Positions 14,638-23,612 are shown, counted from the stretch's first letter. The stretch is DNA of 64,000 nt from Sediminispirochaeta smaragdinae DSM 11293 (GCF_000143985.1 NC_014364.1:2666001-2730000); one strand, 5' to 3'. Made by a program: numbers and translations. The notes: generated by a model not told the origin, from the letters alone.

Positions 14638-15888
14638 CTATGCCGCCGCCATTGCAAGGTGTTTGATCGGATGCGTACCCGCATCAACCAACAGCGAACC
14701 GTGGCGGAAGAACGCGATAAACCCAACCTGGGCATACTCGGCGTACCGCTCGGTCAAACGCAGAATGATGCCGCCTGTTACATCCCGAATCTTGAAGGCC
14801 GACATATCTCCGAACAGCACCGCTTTCTCTCCGGCTTCCATCCCCGCCATGTTCTGGTTGATGATGTACTTGTACCCGTTGATCGTATCGGGTTCTCTAA
14901 GCGCAACACCGGGAAGCCACAGGGGCCTGCCCTGGCTGTCCTTGAGTTTCTTGAAAGCCTTGAGCGTACCGTCGTTGAACATAAGTTCTGCATTCAACCG
15001 GTAGGAAGGATCGATCGAGTGAATGAGATCTATGACCTCATCGTAGGAAAGAGCTCCCGCCGCTGCTGCGGTCTTTCCGAGTACCGAGCCTGTGACAATG
15101 CCCTGAGGCTGCTCGCTTCCGGTTCCGGTGGTAAAGTAGGCGGATGTGGCCCTGCCGATACGCTCGGCAATCTTGGCCCGCAGGTACGCCTCGATATCAA
15201 CACCGGAGTCCTGCAACAGCTGATAGCTCACCCGGATGATTTTCGATGAGAACATGTAGGCATACAGGTTTTTCGATCCGAATGTCAGATCTTTCTCGCC
15301 AGCGGCCGTGTTCTCCGAGAGAATTTCCCCCACGTTCTCGGTATCGTTTCCCGTCGGAATCTGTATGTCACGGCCGTTGGTGGTGGTGATCACCTCGGCC
15401 CGGCTCTGACGGGGACCGTTGAACTGCTTCATTGCATCCACAATCCCCGAGGCCATTTCATCGGGCACCGTATACCCTCCGGTGCTGTCGGTTCCCACAC
15501 TCAAAGCACGGCCTTCAACCTCTTTGTGGTGCTCCATGAGAATGGAGCGGTGCTCAGCACTCACCCCGGAAAGGCCGTTACGAAGGTAGGAGTCAAAGGC
15601 AGATCGATAGGTATCGTGTTCCTCTTCCTGCTGCCGTCCTTCATCCTTCTTACGGGCATCCTCTTCGAGCATCCGCTCTTCAATGGCAAGCTCCCGTTCG
15701 GCTGCCTCAATGTCGCCGGTAAGCTTTTCAACCCCGTCAAGCCGCTCGTTGTACGAGCGAAGCTCTTCTGAGGTGAGCTTTCCGTCTTCGTTCGCCGCTT
15801 CTTTTTCTTCGCGGTATTTCCTCGTCTCTTCCCACAGGGTTTTGCGTTTCTTCCTCATCTCAACAATCTTGTCGAATCTCTGTGCCAT
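14638..15888 (-). CDS. Major capsid protein (HK97 fold)
   Basis: 416 residues. The first 110 are a charged coiled coil (ELAIEERMLEEDARKKDEGR and neighbours), which serves as the scaffolding delta domain and is removed by the protease encoded next door. The mature part begins near residue 115 and shows the family pattern: STGGYTVPDEMASGIVDAMK, SSKIIRVSYQLLQDSGVDIE, and GDMSAFKIRDVTGGIILRLT near the end. It forms the icosahedral shell. The order protease-capsid-connector is that of HK97-like phages. Confidence 0.95.
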   Translation of the reverse strand: MAQRFDKIVEMRKKRKTLWEETRKYREEKEAANEDGKLTSEELRSYNERLDGVEKLTGDIEAAERELAIEERMLEEDARKKDEGRQQEEEHDTYRSAFDSYLRNGLSGVSAEHRSILMEHHKEVEGRALSVGTDSTGGYTVPDEMASGIVDAMKQFNGPRQSRAEVITTTNGRDIQIPTGNDTENVGEILSENTAAGEKDLTFGSKNLYAYMFSSKIIRVSYQLLQDSGVDIEAYLRAKIAERIGRATSAYFTTGTGSEQPQGIVTGSVLGKTAAAAGALSYDEVIDLIHSIDPSYRLNAELMFNDGTLKAFKKLKDSQGRPLWLPGVALREPDTINGYKYIINQNMAGMEAGEKAVLFGDMSAFKIRDVTGGIILRLTERYAEYAQVGFIAFFRHGSLLVDAGTHPIKHLAMAAA

Positions 15889-15902
15889 AATTCCTTATCT
15901 CC

Positions 15903-16610
15903 TTACATGAGCATGCCGAGCATCTTCTCGCGCTCTGTATAGTTGCAATCAGCCTCAGACCGCTTGCGCTCTTCCGGGTGGCTCGTAGCCGGCGCGGTTA
16001 GCTCTTCGATCTTGCTGCCGATATGTTCAAGTTTCTGTCGCTCCTCTTCGCTGATATCCCCTGATACCGACCTCAAGGTCAGTTCCTGTAGCTCCTCCGG
16101 ATCGAAATCAAGTCCCATTGACCTAAGGTCAACGGAGGTCTGCGGATAGGCCGGGAAGGTCACCGGTGATACTTCAATCAGCTGCACTTCCACCAGCTCC
16201 CGGACCAGCCGGTTGTTCTCGTCCTTGGTCCACTTGTCCCGTATGGTGCGGAACCTAAAGGACATCTGGTCCACATCCCCACGCTCAACCGAAAGCATGA
16301 AGTCCCGTGCCCACTGGGTATCGGGAGGAGATGCCTCAAAGGAAAGCCCGTCCGAGTCCTCGATAATGGACAGGGTCCCGGCCTTCCGTGAGCCCAGGAC
16401 ATAGTTGTTGTCATGGTTCCACAGGGCTTTCACGTTGCTCTCACTCAAGGTCTTGGTAAAAGCTCCGGGATTGATCTTCTCCCGAAAGCCCCCGAGGTCC
16501 TCCGAAAGCTGGTTGTAGACCGCAGGACGTCCTACGATCTTCCGACTCTCTTCTCCTTCCTGCCGGCTTCTCAGCTCAACGGGAAAGGTCAATACGTCAT
16601 GCTTTATCAT
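15903..16610 (-). CDS. Prohead protease (HK97 family, S78)
   Basis: 235 residues with the U35/S78 signature: His in ALWNHDNNYVLGSRKAGTL and catalytic Ser in DVDQMSFRFRTIRDKW, then EVSPVTFPAYPQTSVDLR, the usual end of the catalytic domain. The remaining C-terminal 60 residues are charged and probably disordered. It processes the delta domain of the capsid protein and then itself. It overlaps the portal gene by 4 bases and lies 15 bases ahead of the capsid gene. Confidence 0.94.
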   Translation of the reverse strand: MIKHDVLTFPVELRSRQEGEESRKIVGRPAVYNQLSEDLGGFREKINPGAFTKTLSESNVKALWNHDNNYVLGSRKAGTLSIIEDSDGLSFEASPPDTQWARDFMLSVERGDVDQMSFRFRTIRDKWTKDENNRLVRELVEVQLIEVSPVTFPAYPQTSVDLRSMGLDFDPEELQELTLRSVSGDISEEERQKLEHIGSKIEELTAPATSHPEERKRSEADCNYTEREKMLGMLM

Positions 16611-18223
16611 CCCTCATCTCCTAATGATCTGATTTCGGCTTCAAGCCTCCGGGCCTCCCAATCCTCAAAGCCTCCTGAGTCAAACAGCCGTATGGAGCGC
16701 TCCGTATAGCCTTCAGCATCAAAGCAAAGCCCTGCACGCCGTAATGAAGGCTCTAAGGCAGAGAGCTGTTCGACGAAGCTTTTTCCCTCATCCGCATAAA
16801 AGGCCCGTACCGCTTCCGCATCACCTACCACTTGCATTTCGCTTTTCTTCATCCAGGCCGAAAGGCTTCGCGCCTCACGCCGTGCAATCCGGCTCACTGT
16901 GGATCGCAGATACTCTAGGGCAATCTCCCTGGCCGCTTTCTGTCCTCCTCGCTCCTGACTTCCCGCAGAAGGGGCGGAGAGCGGAACAACGTCCCCTGCC
17001 TCGGTGATCATGGCGTTGTTCATCTGCACGACAAACGAGTCGCCGTATTCGGATTCGATCGGATTCTTGTTCTCCATCTGCCGCCACTCGTTCGGTGTGA
17101 TAATGCCGTTGCGCCTCTCTATCTCCAAAGCCTCGGCCCTGCTTTTCTTATCTCCACGAAGCAGGGAGTCAAAGTTGAACTCCACAAACACCTCAGGCTC
17201 TCCGGCGAAAAGCTTGTAGTTCATCTCCTGCTCAAAGCGCACAAGCCAGGGGCGAAGCGAGTGGACCAGAAAGGAAATGTTCAGGTGTTCGATGTTCGAG
17301 AAGGTTGCATGCTCAAGGTCGTTGATGAAGTGGGCGGGAACTCGCAGGATTCCGGCGATTTCGCTTCGGGTGAACTTTCTCGCCTCGATCGCCTGTGCCT
17401 CTTCAGGGCTTACCGAGGTCTTCTCCCACTTGATCCCTTCCTCAAGTACTGCGGTGCGGTGTGCATTCGAAAGCCCTCCATAGGCCATCTGCCATGCAGT
17501 TTTTAATCTGGTCTTTGCTTCCGGTGTGAGCTTTGACGGGTGACTCAAGAAGCCCGAAGGATGGGCACCGTTTGAGAAAAAGGTCCCTTCATACCGGTCA
17601 AGAGCTGCTGCATATCCCACCGTTTCTTTTGAGTAGTCAAGCAGTCCCCGGCCTTTGATGCCGTCCCCAAGGGCCGAGATGTGCAGGACCCGGTACGAAG
17701 GAAGGCCGATGCGCTGGTTTCCAATTGTGGTCACATACACGATTGACTGCCGCTCGGTGTAAACGACCGTGGTCTGTTCAGGGGCAAGGGGCCAGAGTGC
17801 AACAGGATACCCGTCCCGGTCAAACTCGATTTCCGCATAGTGGTTTCCCCGCATGACAAGCTGCTTCATGGCAAGCTCGCGGTAGTTGATCCCACTCATA
17901 AAGGGATTCGGCCGTACCTTGAGTATCCGGTAAGCCGGGTGATCTGTTGCCCGCATCTTCCCACCGTTTCCCGTCCTCCGGTAGGTCTCAAGGGAAAGGG
18001 AGCCCACCGATTCAGAGAGCACCCGCACACAGGCAAGCACCGAAGCAACGCCCATGGCGCTCTTCTCGTTGACCGCCACGCCCGTGCTGGTCGGCTCCCC
18101 CTCAAAGTAGGAAACAACCTCAGGGGAGGATAAGGGAATTTCCGGATTCTCAAGGCTTCCCCGCATCTTGGCTATTGCCTTTAGTCCTCCGATTGCACCG
18201 CGAAGGTCAGAGAACAAGCTCAT
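16607..18223 (-). CDS. Portal protein (HK97 family)
   Basis: 538 residues. The conserved core is clear: SVLACVRVLSESVGSLSLET, NPFMSGINYRELAMKQLVMR, GLLDYSKETVGYAAALDRYE, FFSNGAHPSGFLSHPSKLTP and EIAGILRVPAHFINDLEHATF, all hallmarks of HK97-like portals. It forms the dodecameric DNA channel at one capsid vertex. The C-terminal 120 residues are variable. It overlaps terminase (4 bases) and protease (4 bases), so the packaging block is translationally coupled. Confidence 0.95.
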   Translation of the reverse strand: MSLFSDLRGAIGGLKAIAKMRGSLENPEIPLSSPEVVSYFEGEPTSTGVAVNEKSAMGVASVLACVRVLSESVGSLSLETYRRTGNGGKMRATDHPAYRILKVRPNPFMSGINYRELAMKQLVMRGNHYAEIEFDRDGYPVALWPLAPEQTTVVYTERQSIVYVTTIGNQRIGLPSYRVLHISALGDGIKGRGLLDYSKETVGYAAALDRYEGTFFSNGAHPSGFLSHPSKLTPEAKTRLKTAWQMAYGGLSNAHRTAVLEEGIKWEKTSVSPEEAQAIEARKFTRSEIAGILRVPAHFINDLEHATFSNIEHLNISFLVHSLRPWLVRFEQEMNYKLFAGEPEVFVEFNFDSLLRGDKKSRAEALEIERRNGIITPNEWRQMENKNPIESEYGDSFVVQMNNAMITEAGDVVPLSAPSAGSQERGGQKAAREIALEYLRSTVSRIARREARSLSAWMKKSEMQVVGDAEAVRAFYADEGKSFVEQLSALEPSLRRAGLCFDAEGYTERSIRLFDSGGFEDWEARRLEAEIRSLGDEG

Positions 18224-19908
18224 AGGACAAGGACCTCCTGGCTGTCGTATACCGATCCGTCCGATCCGTTTTCCACCACCTGGTGAAGCGCCATGATGGC
18301 AGCCACGATCCCGTCGATCCTCTTGCCGTAGGAATCACGCTTCGGCTTCATGGGCATGATGTTTCCCTGCCGGTCGTCTTTGAGCTCCACATTGCTCATC
18401 ATCCAGGAGGCAACCGGGTTGTCCCCGTGAGCGATCTTCCCGTCGATCACCATCCGCTCAAACAGCTGAGTAGGAACCGTCATCCCCGAATACCGTTGAG
18501 GATATTTGACAAGCTCGATCTCTCCCTCAAGTTCCCGCTCAAACTCTCCGGCATGCCACGGATCGTATCCGATCGACCGGCCGCCGAAGGTGTTCGCATC
18601 CTGCCGCAAGACCTCTAACACGATCTCGTAGTTGACCGTCTGTCCCGGTGTTGCGATCATCCACCCCTCATCGATCCACGACCGGTAGTCAACCTGGTCA
18701 CGGTGACAGCGATCAAGTAATCCCTCTTCCGGTATGAAAAACCGCCATAACAGCGGATACCGTCCGTCCTTCTCACCGAATGCCCAACACAGGGCCGTGA
18801 TATCTGTTGTCATCGACAGATCAAGCCCGCCACGGGCCCCTCGTCCGACAAGCTCTTCTTCGGCAACAGGAGCGCTTCCCCGCATCCATACCGAATGGTC
18901 CATCCACCGGGTGGGAGAGGACAGCCATATGTTGAAGTTCTTGGTCAAAACATCGCTGGCTTTCCGGGGCGATCCCTTGGCCTCTGCAATACGCTTTTCA
19001 AGGTAGTCGCGGTAAAAGCTCACCCCCATGTTCGGGTTGCTTTTGATCCACACCGCAGGATCTTCCCACCTGTCCCCCTCATCCAGGCTGTAGATGATCC
19101 CCCAGATGTGTTCCGGAACCGGCTCGATACTTCCTTCAAGGATCTTTGTAACGAGCGTGCGCTCTTCCTGATAGGCAGGCCCGTTGATGTTCGTCCCGGC
19201 CGTGGTAATGATGATCGTTAAGGGCTGACGCCTGGCTCCCATGCCCGACTCATACACGTTGATCAGCTCATTGGTCGCGTGGGCATGGTACTCATCCACT
19301 AAGATCGCGTGAGGGTTCCATGAGTCCTGACTCTTGTGATCTCTTGAGACCGGAGTCATGAAGGCCGCAGGATCATTGATCTTTACAAGGCGTTTTGAGG
19401 ATCGGTACTCCTTGGTAAGCCGCGATAGCGTAGGATTCCGAAGGTTCTGCCGTACCGCCTCGTCATAGCCTTTCTTCGCCTGGTTCCGGTCCACCGCCAG
19501 AAAGAACTCTTCGGCCCCGATCTCTTTATCGAGGTGGAAGCAGGCGTTCATCATTGCAGCCCCTTCGACCGTCTTCCCGTTCTTCCTTGCTACCTCCCGG
19601 TATGCCTTTCGAAACCTCCTCAGGCCCGTGGCCGTACTTTTCCATCCGAAGATGTTCGCCCAGGCAAACTGTTGCCAGGGTTCAAGTACGATCTTCCCGC
19701 TGAAGCCTTGCGTGTGCTCAAGCTCCTGGGCAAAGCTGATATACCTGTTGGCACATTTCTCATCAAAGTAGTAGGGGAACTCCGGAGTATTCTGCCGTAA
19801 GAGGTCCTTCTCCCACCTGGCCACGGCAAGCTTCACCCACCTGCAGGTAACGATCTTCCCGCTTGCAACATCCTGGGCATACTGGCGGTAGGTAAAAAGG
19901 CTACTCAT
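18220..19908 (-). CDS. Terminase large subunit
   Basis: About 562 residues from 19908 (MSSLFTYRQYAQDVASGKIV); a longer frame to 19965 lies within the small-subunit gene. The ATPase has a Walker A-like YREVARKNGKTVEGAAMM and Walker B ILVDEYHAH. The nuclease half carries GGLDLSMTTDITALCW, GYDPWHAGEFERELE and a late Asp (GKRIDGIVAAIMAL). It cuts concatemers and drives DNA into the prohead through the portal encoded downstream. It resembles HK97/P27-associated terminases. Confidence 0.95.
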   Translation of the reverse strand: MSSLFTYRQYAQDVASGKIVTCRWVKLAVARWEKDLLRQNTPEFPYYFDEKCANRYISFAQELEHTQGFSGKIVLEPWQQFAWANIFGWKSTATGLRRFRKAYREVARKNGKTVEGAAMMNACFHLDKEIGAEEFFLAVDRNQAKKGYDEAVRQNLRNPTLSRLTKEYRSSKRLVKINDPAAFMTPVSRDHKSQDSWNPHAILVDEYHAHATNELINVYESGMGARRQPLTIIITTAGTNINGPAYQEERTLVTKILEGSIEPVPEHIWGIIYSLDEGDRWEDPAVWIKSNPNMGVSFYRDYLEKRIAEAKGSPRKASDVLTKNFNIWLSSPTRWMDHSVWMRGSAPVAEEELVGRGARGGLDLSMTTDITALCWAFGEKDGRYPLLWRFFIPEEGLLDRCHRDQVDYRSWIDEGWMIATPGQTVNYEIVLEVLRQDANTFGGRSIGYDPWHAGEFERELEGEIELVKYPQRYSGMTVPTQLFERMVIDGKIAHGDNPVASWMMSNVELKDDRQGNIMPMKPKRDSYGKRIDGIVAAIMALHQVVENGSDGSVYDSQEVLVL

Positions 19909-19940
19909 CAAAAGCCCCACAAGTACGAGTCGTTTCCACA

Positions 19941-20450
19941 TCATCCGGCCCCTTCCAGAAGGCACTCCATGGGGTCCTTCGCTTCAGGTGTGTCGATTGC
20001 ATTTACGCGGGAGCGGGTTGCAGGCGAGAGCCCGAACTCTGCGGATATGGTTTTGACCATGGACAACGCCTGCCGCATGGCCGTGTACTCAGGCATGGTT
20101 TGAGAATTCTTACCACTCATGTACTGGGCTAAACTGCGCTTTTTGGTTTTCCCGGACTCCTCATCTTTGTAGTGGTAGACCGCGTACTGTGCTTCCCGGT
20201 ACTGTCCGTATGCCTCGCATAAGGCTTCCAGCATCGTGAGGTCCGCTTCCGAGAGTACACGGGTCTGTGCAAGCACCTGGGCAAGCTCCTTCCACTTGTT
20301 CTTTGCAAAATTGTTGAGGTGGCTTGGCGCCTTGGGCGCCTCATCAAGTGCCTTGACCTCCGGCTCCTTCTCGTTGGCCCGGTCCTCCCGAAAGGTGCCA
20401 TGGGTTAGCTTTAAAATAGTCGGCTTTTTGTTGTGTCCGCCGCGGCTCAT
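19941..20450 (-). CDS. Terminase small subunit (P27 family)
   Basis: 169 residues with the P27-family pattern: a basic N-terminus (SRGGHNKKPTILKLTHGTFR), then PSHLNNFAKNKWKELAQVL and LSEADLTMLEALCEAYGQYR, and a C-terminal FGLSPATRSRV. It recognises the packaging site on phage DNA and recruits the large subunit. It is the first canonical packaging gene, right after the HNH gene. Confidence 0.93.
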   Translation of the reverse strand: MSRGGHNKKPTILKLTHGTFREDRANEKEPEVKALDEAPKAPSHLNNFAKNKWKELAQVLAQTRVLSEADLTMLEALCEAYGQYREAQYAVYHYKDEESGKTKKRSLAQYMSGKNSQTMPEYTAMRQALSMVKTISAEFGLSPATRSRVNAIDTPEAKDPMECLLEGAG

Positions 20451-20453
20451 GGC

Positions 20454-20852
20454 CTATACCCCCTTTGCCTTTGCTGACAGAGTGTTTTCTTGTATGGGCG
20501 CGTGGTTTGGGCATTTTTCCCCCAGAGATTTACACCCCCCCTCCGTCACTCGGGCTGTGCTCTGATTGATGATAGGAGAGACAGGTCGGGGTTCCTTCCT
20601 CTTTCTGTTGCCAAACCCGTTGTCAAACTTCGCGGTCTTTCTGCTGTGTTCTCCATGGAGCCGGGGGATGAGCTGGTACTTTCGGTGATCTGGTTCAATA
20701 GCCGGGTCATAGGCGGGATTGTGGTCCACATCGTACTTCGGCCACAGTCGCTTTGGGATGCCCCAGGCCTGTAAGACCTCGATGCGTATCTTACGCCAGG
20801 TTGCTCCATACCCGCGCTGTGTTGATGTCTTCCGTCTATCCTGCCTTCCCAT
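20454..20852 (-). CDS. HNH endonuclease next to terminase
   Basis: 132 residues. The N-terminal STQRGYGATWRKIRIEVL and then KYDVDHNPAYDP ... DHRKYQLIPRLHGEHSRKTA form an HNH fold (Asp-His, Asn or Gln, His). The two zinc-binding CxxC pairs of many relatives are missing. HNH proteins beside terminase genes are needed for cos cleavage and packaging in HK97-like phages, a plausible role here. The C-terminal 40 residues are unrelated to the domain. It is the first gene of the late operon behind the structured intergenic region. Confidence 0.85.
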   Translation of the reverse strand: MGRQDRRKTSTQRGYGATWRKIRIEVLQAWGIPKRLWPKYDVDHNPAYDPAIEPDHRKYQLIPRLHGEHSRKTAKFDNGFGNRKRKEPRPVSPIINQSTARVTEGGCKSLGEKCPNHAPIQENTLSAKAKGV

Positions 20853-20890
20853 AGTCTCTCGTCCTCTCCTCTGTCAAAGCCAAAGGGCAC

Positions 20891-20960
20891 AAAAAAAGGC
20901 GGCGAAGTAGCTCACGAAAGACACCTGTTACAGTGTTTAACGTAAGGTACTTCGCCGCCT
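20891..20960 (-). terminator. Long-loop hairpin with T7 run: terminator or attenuator ahead of the late operon
   Basis: On the - strand the 13-base arm AGGCGGCGAAGTA pairs perfectly with TACTTCGCCGCCT across a 38-base loop and is followed by seven T. It lies between the cysH-like gene and the HNH gene. It could end the CRISPR/early transcript, or be the antitermination point that gates late genes. Confidence 0.7.
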
Positions 20961-21096
20961 GATTGCTTCTTGCACCATTAGAGCGACCGGAATCCGTCCG
21001 GAACGGCCAAGGTAAGCATCCTTACCTCGGGTTATCTGACAAGAAAAATCCTATCACGGAAAAATTTTTTTATCAAGTTAAAATGTAAAAAATATA
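20961..21096 (-). ncRNA. Structured intergenic region, candidate non-coding RNA
   Basis: Besides the terminator-like hairpin at 20891-20960, this stretch holds a ten-pair stem with GATG loop (21007-21030, CCGAGGTAAG/CTTACCTTGG on the - strand) and a shorter CCGGA/TCCGG stem near 20985-21003. There is no reading frame. Together about 200 bases look like a folded RNA or 5' leader between the CRISPR operon and the packaging genes. It may be a late leader, a packaging (cos/pac) region, or a small RNA; nothing in the sequence decides. Confidence 0.45.
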
Positions 21097-21804
21097 TTAA
21101 ACTTTTCTTAATCTATTCAAAACGTCATGATAATATTCACGCTCCCAGTTTTCCCAATCATAGAAGTATTGATCAATTCCACCAATAGCATCTACACGTA
21201 TATGATCTCTTTCATAACGTCCACCACCAAGCATTGCATATGCGGGGTGTGTCGGCAAATCGTGTTTCTTCAGATATGCGAATATCTCCCATGTTTTCCA
21301 TAATGAAAGCGGTGCTGCCGTTTTTTTTGAAGTAATCCCATGAACAAAATACCGTATTTTTCTGGTGTTAGATTCTTGCATCCTTATCCCAGTTATGCGT
21401 CGCCCAAATTCTTCAAATAAATAATCTCCTTTTTCTTTAAAAGGCTTCGGACTATACATATTATCTGGCGTGTATTCAATCTCATATTCGTAATATCTAA
21501 TGCTAAAACGTTTTAAGAATGCATCCCTAACCGGTAGGCAATCAGGATTAAAGAATGGCTTTTCTACAATCCAGATGAACGGTACATCTATGCCGGCACA
21601 TACGCACAGATGTGCCAGAACAACTGAATCTTTACCCCACGACACAGAAACGTAACAGACTTCTTTAGCAATTCCTTGAATATCAATGATTGCCTGATCT
21701 ATTTTACTTTGTTTTAAATCAGCTGCCCGTATACCGTCCGCTTCCTCTAATTCTTTCCACAGCTTCAAATCATGCGATGTATTCCTTTCGCTTTTAATCA
21801 ACAT
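21097..21804 (-). CDS. cysH: CysH-like PP-loop ATPase of the type IV-B CRISPR-Cas locus
   Basis: 235 residues of the PAPS-reductase-like superfamily. The PP-loop SVSWGKDSVVLAHL (SxGKDS, residues 55-60) binds ATP; the C-terminal Cys motif of assimilatory PAPS reductases is absent, so sulfate reduction is unlikely. CysH-like genes are a known companion of type IV-B CRISPR-Cas loci, although their reaction is unknown. Its first 11 bases overlap the winged-helix gene, making it the last gene of the operon. AT-rich like the csf genes. Relatives in DndC-type DNA modification are an alternative reading, but the csf neighbours argue for IV-B. Confidence 0.88.
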   Translation of the reverse strand: MLIKSERNTSHDLKLWKELEEADGIRAADLKQSKIDQAIIDIQGIAKEVCYVSVSWGKDSVVLAHLCVCAGIDVPFIWIVEKPFFNPDCLPVRDAFLKRFSIRYYEYEIEYTPDNMYSPKPFKEKGDYLFEEFGRRITGIRMQESNTRKIRYFVHGITSKKTAAPLSLWKTWEIFAYLKKHDLPTHPAYAMLGGGRYERDHIRVDAIGGIDQYFYDWENWEREYYHDVLNRLRKV

Positions 21805-22030
21805 GTAAATACCCTTTTTCGTCTTCCCTGATCGGCACGACTACAGATAAATCATTTACATTGCGGGTAATTGTAGATTTGTTCACGGAAAAGACTCGTG
21901 CAAGATCAGATCGTCTCATAGGCTTTTGTTTTAATAATTCTTCAATCTTCCGACAGCGTATATATTTTGTTTCAAACATCGAATATTTGCCACGATCAGA
22001 CTGTTTTAATTCCCTAAGAAAATCTAACAT
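21794..22030 (-). CDS. Small winged-helix protein within the type IV-B operon
   Basis: 78 residues with a helix-turn-helix (KPMRRSDLARVFSVNKSTIT) followed by a two-strand wing (VVVPIREDEKGYLHVD). It overlaps the end of csf3 by 7 bases and the start of the cysH-like gene by 11, so it is translated with them. It might autoregulate the operon or be an operon-specific subunit. I do not know of this gene as a standard IV-B component. The HTH core resembles that of the XRE gene at 2604-2852. Confidence 0.7.
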   Translation of the reverse strand: MLDFLRELKQSDRGKYSMFETKYIRCRKIEELLKQKPMRRSDLARVFSVNKSTITRNVNDLSVVVPIREDEKGYLHVD

Positions 22031-22701
22031 GGTATTGCAATCTCCATAAATGTATCAGGATGCCAATATGGTGGGAATGCTCCTCCATACGAATGGCGGA
22101 AACCATACCAGTCTTTAACGGCTTCAATCGGCATTGTTTTCATCAGAACTTTTTTACCTTGGTGCATTGCAAAGATAGAATTATCTTCCTCTTGTTCTTC
22201 ATACTCCCATCCTCCGATAATTCCATAACCGACATTTCTTAAATGACCAAGCGAAGGAATTTTTTTCAACAACTTATTGATTTCTTTCCTATCGCCGCGA
22301 ACGAACCAGCATATTTTATCTATAAGCCGAATACGGAGCGGAACAAATCGTGATTTATATGGCCCTGACGATGTTAAGAGTTTTTTCCGATGTAATGGAT
22401 GCAGCATAAGAGCGGACAAATCTGTGTCAAATCGCTTTGATTGATGATCGCTCCATTCTGCTTTGACCTCTCCAAGTATCGGATCAGAGCAACAATATAC
22501 GTCGTGTCCACAAATTGTCCGCTGTGCAAGTGGTATAGGAGGCCTTTTGATTTCAGAAAGAGAAACATTACGTGTTAATTTTCGAGCATGTTTCATTCCT
22601 AACCGCATGGATAATTCGTATTCCAGAAGCGAGTCGATAAATGGCGCATCACCGCAGAGCGGTGATAACAGGTGCGCCGTAACTTTCCAGTTTTTTATCA
22701 T
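22024..22701 (-). CDS. csf3: Type IV CRISPR-associated protein Csf3 (Cas5 group)
   Basis: 225 residues. A RAMP-like start (WKVTAHLLSPLCGDAPFIDS), a middle with RPPIPLAQRTICGHDVYCCS, and the Gly-rich C-terminal segment LGHLRNVGYGIIGGWEYEE are characteristic of Csf3, the Cas5-like subunit that caps the 5' end of the guide in type IV effector complexes. It overlaps csf2 by 4 bases (ATGA) and the winged-helix gene by 7. Sequence family recognised by pattern, strengthened by csf1, cas11 and csf2 next to it. Confidence 0.88.
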   Translation of the reverse strand: MIKNWKVTAHLLSPLCGDAPFIDSLLEYELSMRLGMKHARKLTRNVSLSEIKRPPIPLAQRTICGHDVYCCSDPILGEVKAEWSDHQSKRFDTDLSALMLHPLHRKKLLTSSGPYKSRFVPLRIRLIDKICWFVRGDRKEINKLLKKIPSLGHLRNVGYGIIGGWEYEEQEEDNSIFAMHQGKKVLMKTMPIEAVKDWYGFRHSYGGAFPPYWHPDTFMEIAIPC

Positions 22702-23612
22702 AACAATTCAACCTTTGAAGGAAACGCTTTTGACAGCCATCTTTTGAATGCGTCTGTGTTTGCCTGCACGTGATCGATATATTCCTGTACCAATTCATCA
22801 GGGCCCCTTTCTGTTCCAAACCAGTCTGTCAGTCCATCAATCCAAATTGATGATTTTAATTTTCCATGGCCTATACGTGCGCTTCCACCGATGATGCCAT
22901 CGTTGTCTTGCCATAACTTAATGGCATGCAGGGCTGATCCAACCTCAAGCGGAGAGACATTGTAAAGCGTTATGTCGTGATAAAACAAAGCTCCAGGTAT
23001 AATGTTCTCTCCAGAGTAAATCATAAGGTTAGATTTTTTTTCTGCTATCTCACCGAGTATTTCGGTAGCATCTTTCATGCGAGACGCATCGCCACGGGTA
23101 TATTGATATTTTGAAACAAAATGTTGTGCGGGCTTTAAAACACCATCAGGTAATTCGTAATCGCCAGAAAGTTTTTCAATTACCTCTTGATTTTCGGCAC
23201 AGCACAGAAGTCCACGAGAGACAAATAGCGAGCCACCGACTACCTGATTTTTCAAGCTTCCTCCGAGCAGACGATACAACGGGGATACTTCTTGAAGCTC
23301 TGCAATAAGCGGAATATTATCGTTCGTTGATGACTCGGTAAGGCTTCCTCCGGTCAGCATATAATTCGCCTGATCGATGGTGAGCTTTCCGCGAAGTCCA
23401 CATTGATCGATAAGATATAGCGCTCCAGGTTGTCTTATCATTTTGTGCCGGAGAGCGTTTCCGGAAAGAACAGGGATTTCAACAACGTCGTTGTCATAAA
23501 AAACCTTTTCGCGGTTAATGATAGACTCATTCCCGGAGACTCCCATCATGTGAGTAATAGGAGAAAGCGCTTCTGAGAGAAAATGTATTTTGCATATTCC
23601 AATCTGTTTCAT
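22698..23612 (-). CDS. csf2: Type IV CRISPR-associated protein Csf2 (Cas7 group)
   Basis: About 304 residues from ATG at 23612 (GGTGGAG upstream); the cas11 stop TAA shares its last A with this ATG. The conserved IPVLSGNALRHKMIRQPGA near residue 60 and the C-terminal NDGIIGGSARIGHGKLKSS are hallmarks of Cas7-like Csf2. Multiple copies form the backbone of the type IV RNP along the RNA guide. Between them lies the variable thumb region. A longer frame to 23708 lies within cas11 and is not used. Confidence 0.9.
   Translation of the reverse strand: MKQIGICKIHFLSEALSPITHMMGVSGNESIINREKVFYDNDVVEIPVLSGNALRHKMIRQPGALYLIDQCGLRGKLTIDQANYMLTGGSLTESSTNDNIPLIAELQEVSPLYRLLGGSLKNQVVGGSLFVSRGLLCCAENQEVIEKLSGDYELPDGVLKPAQHFVSKYQYTRGDASRMKDATEILGEIAEKKSNLMIYSGENIIPGALFYHDITLYNVSPLEVGSALHAIKLWQDNDGIIGGSARIGHGKLKSSIWIDGLTDWFGTERGPDELVQEYIDHVQANTDAFKRWLSKAFPSKVELL

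Noticed and set aside
21097-21804. Dnd phosphorothioation system because of the CysH-like protein
   Set aside because: No dndB, dndD or dndE neighbours; the csf genes and operon overlap point to type IV-B.
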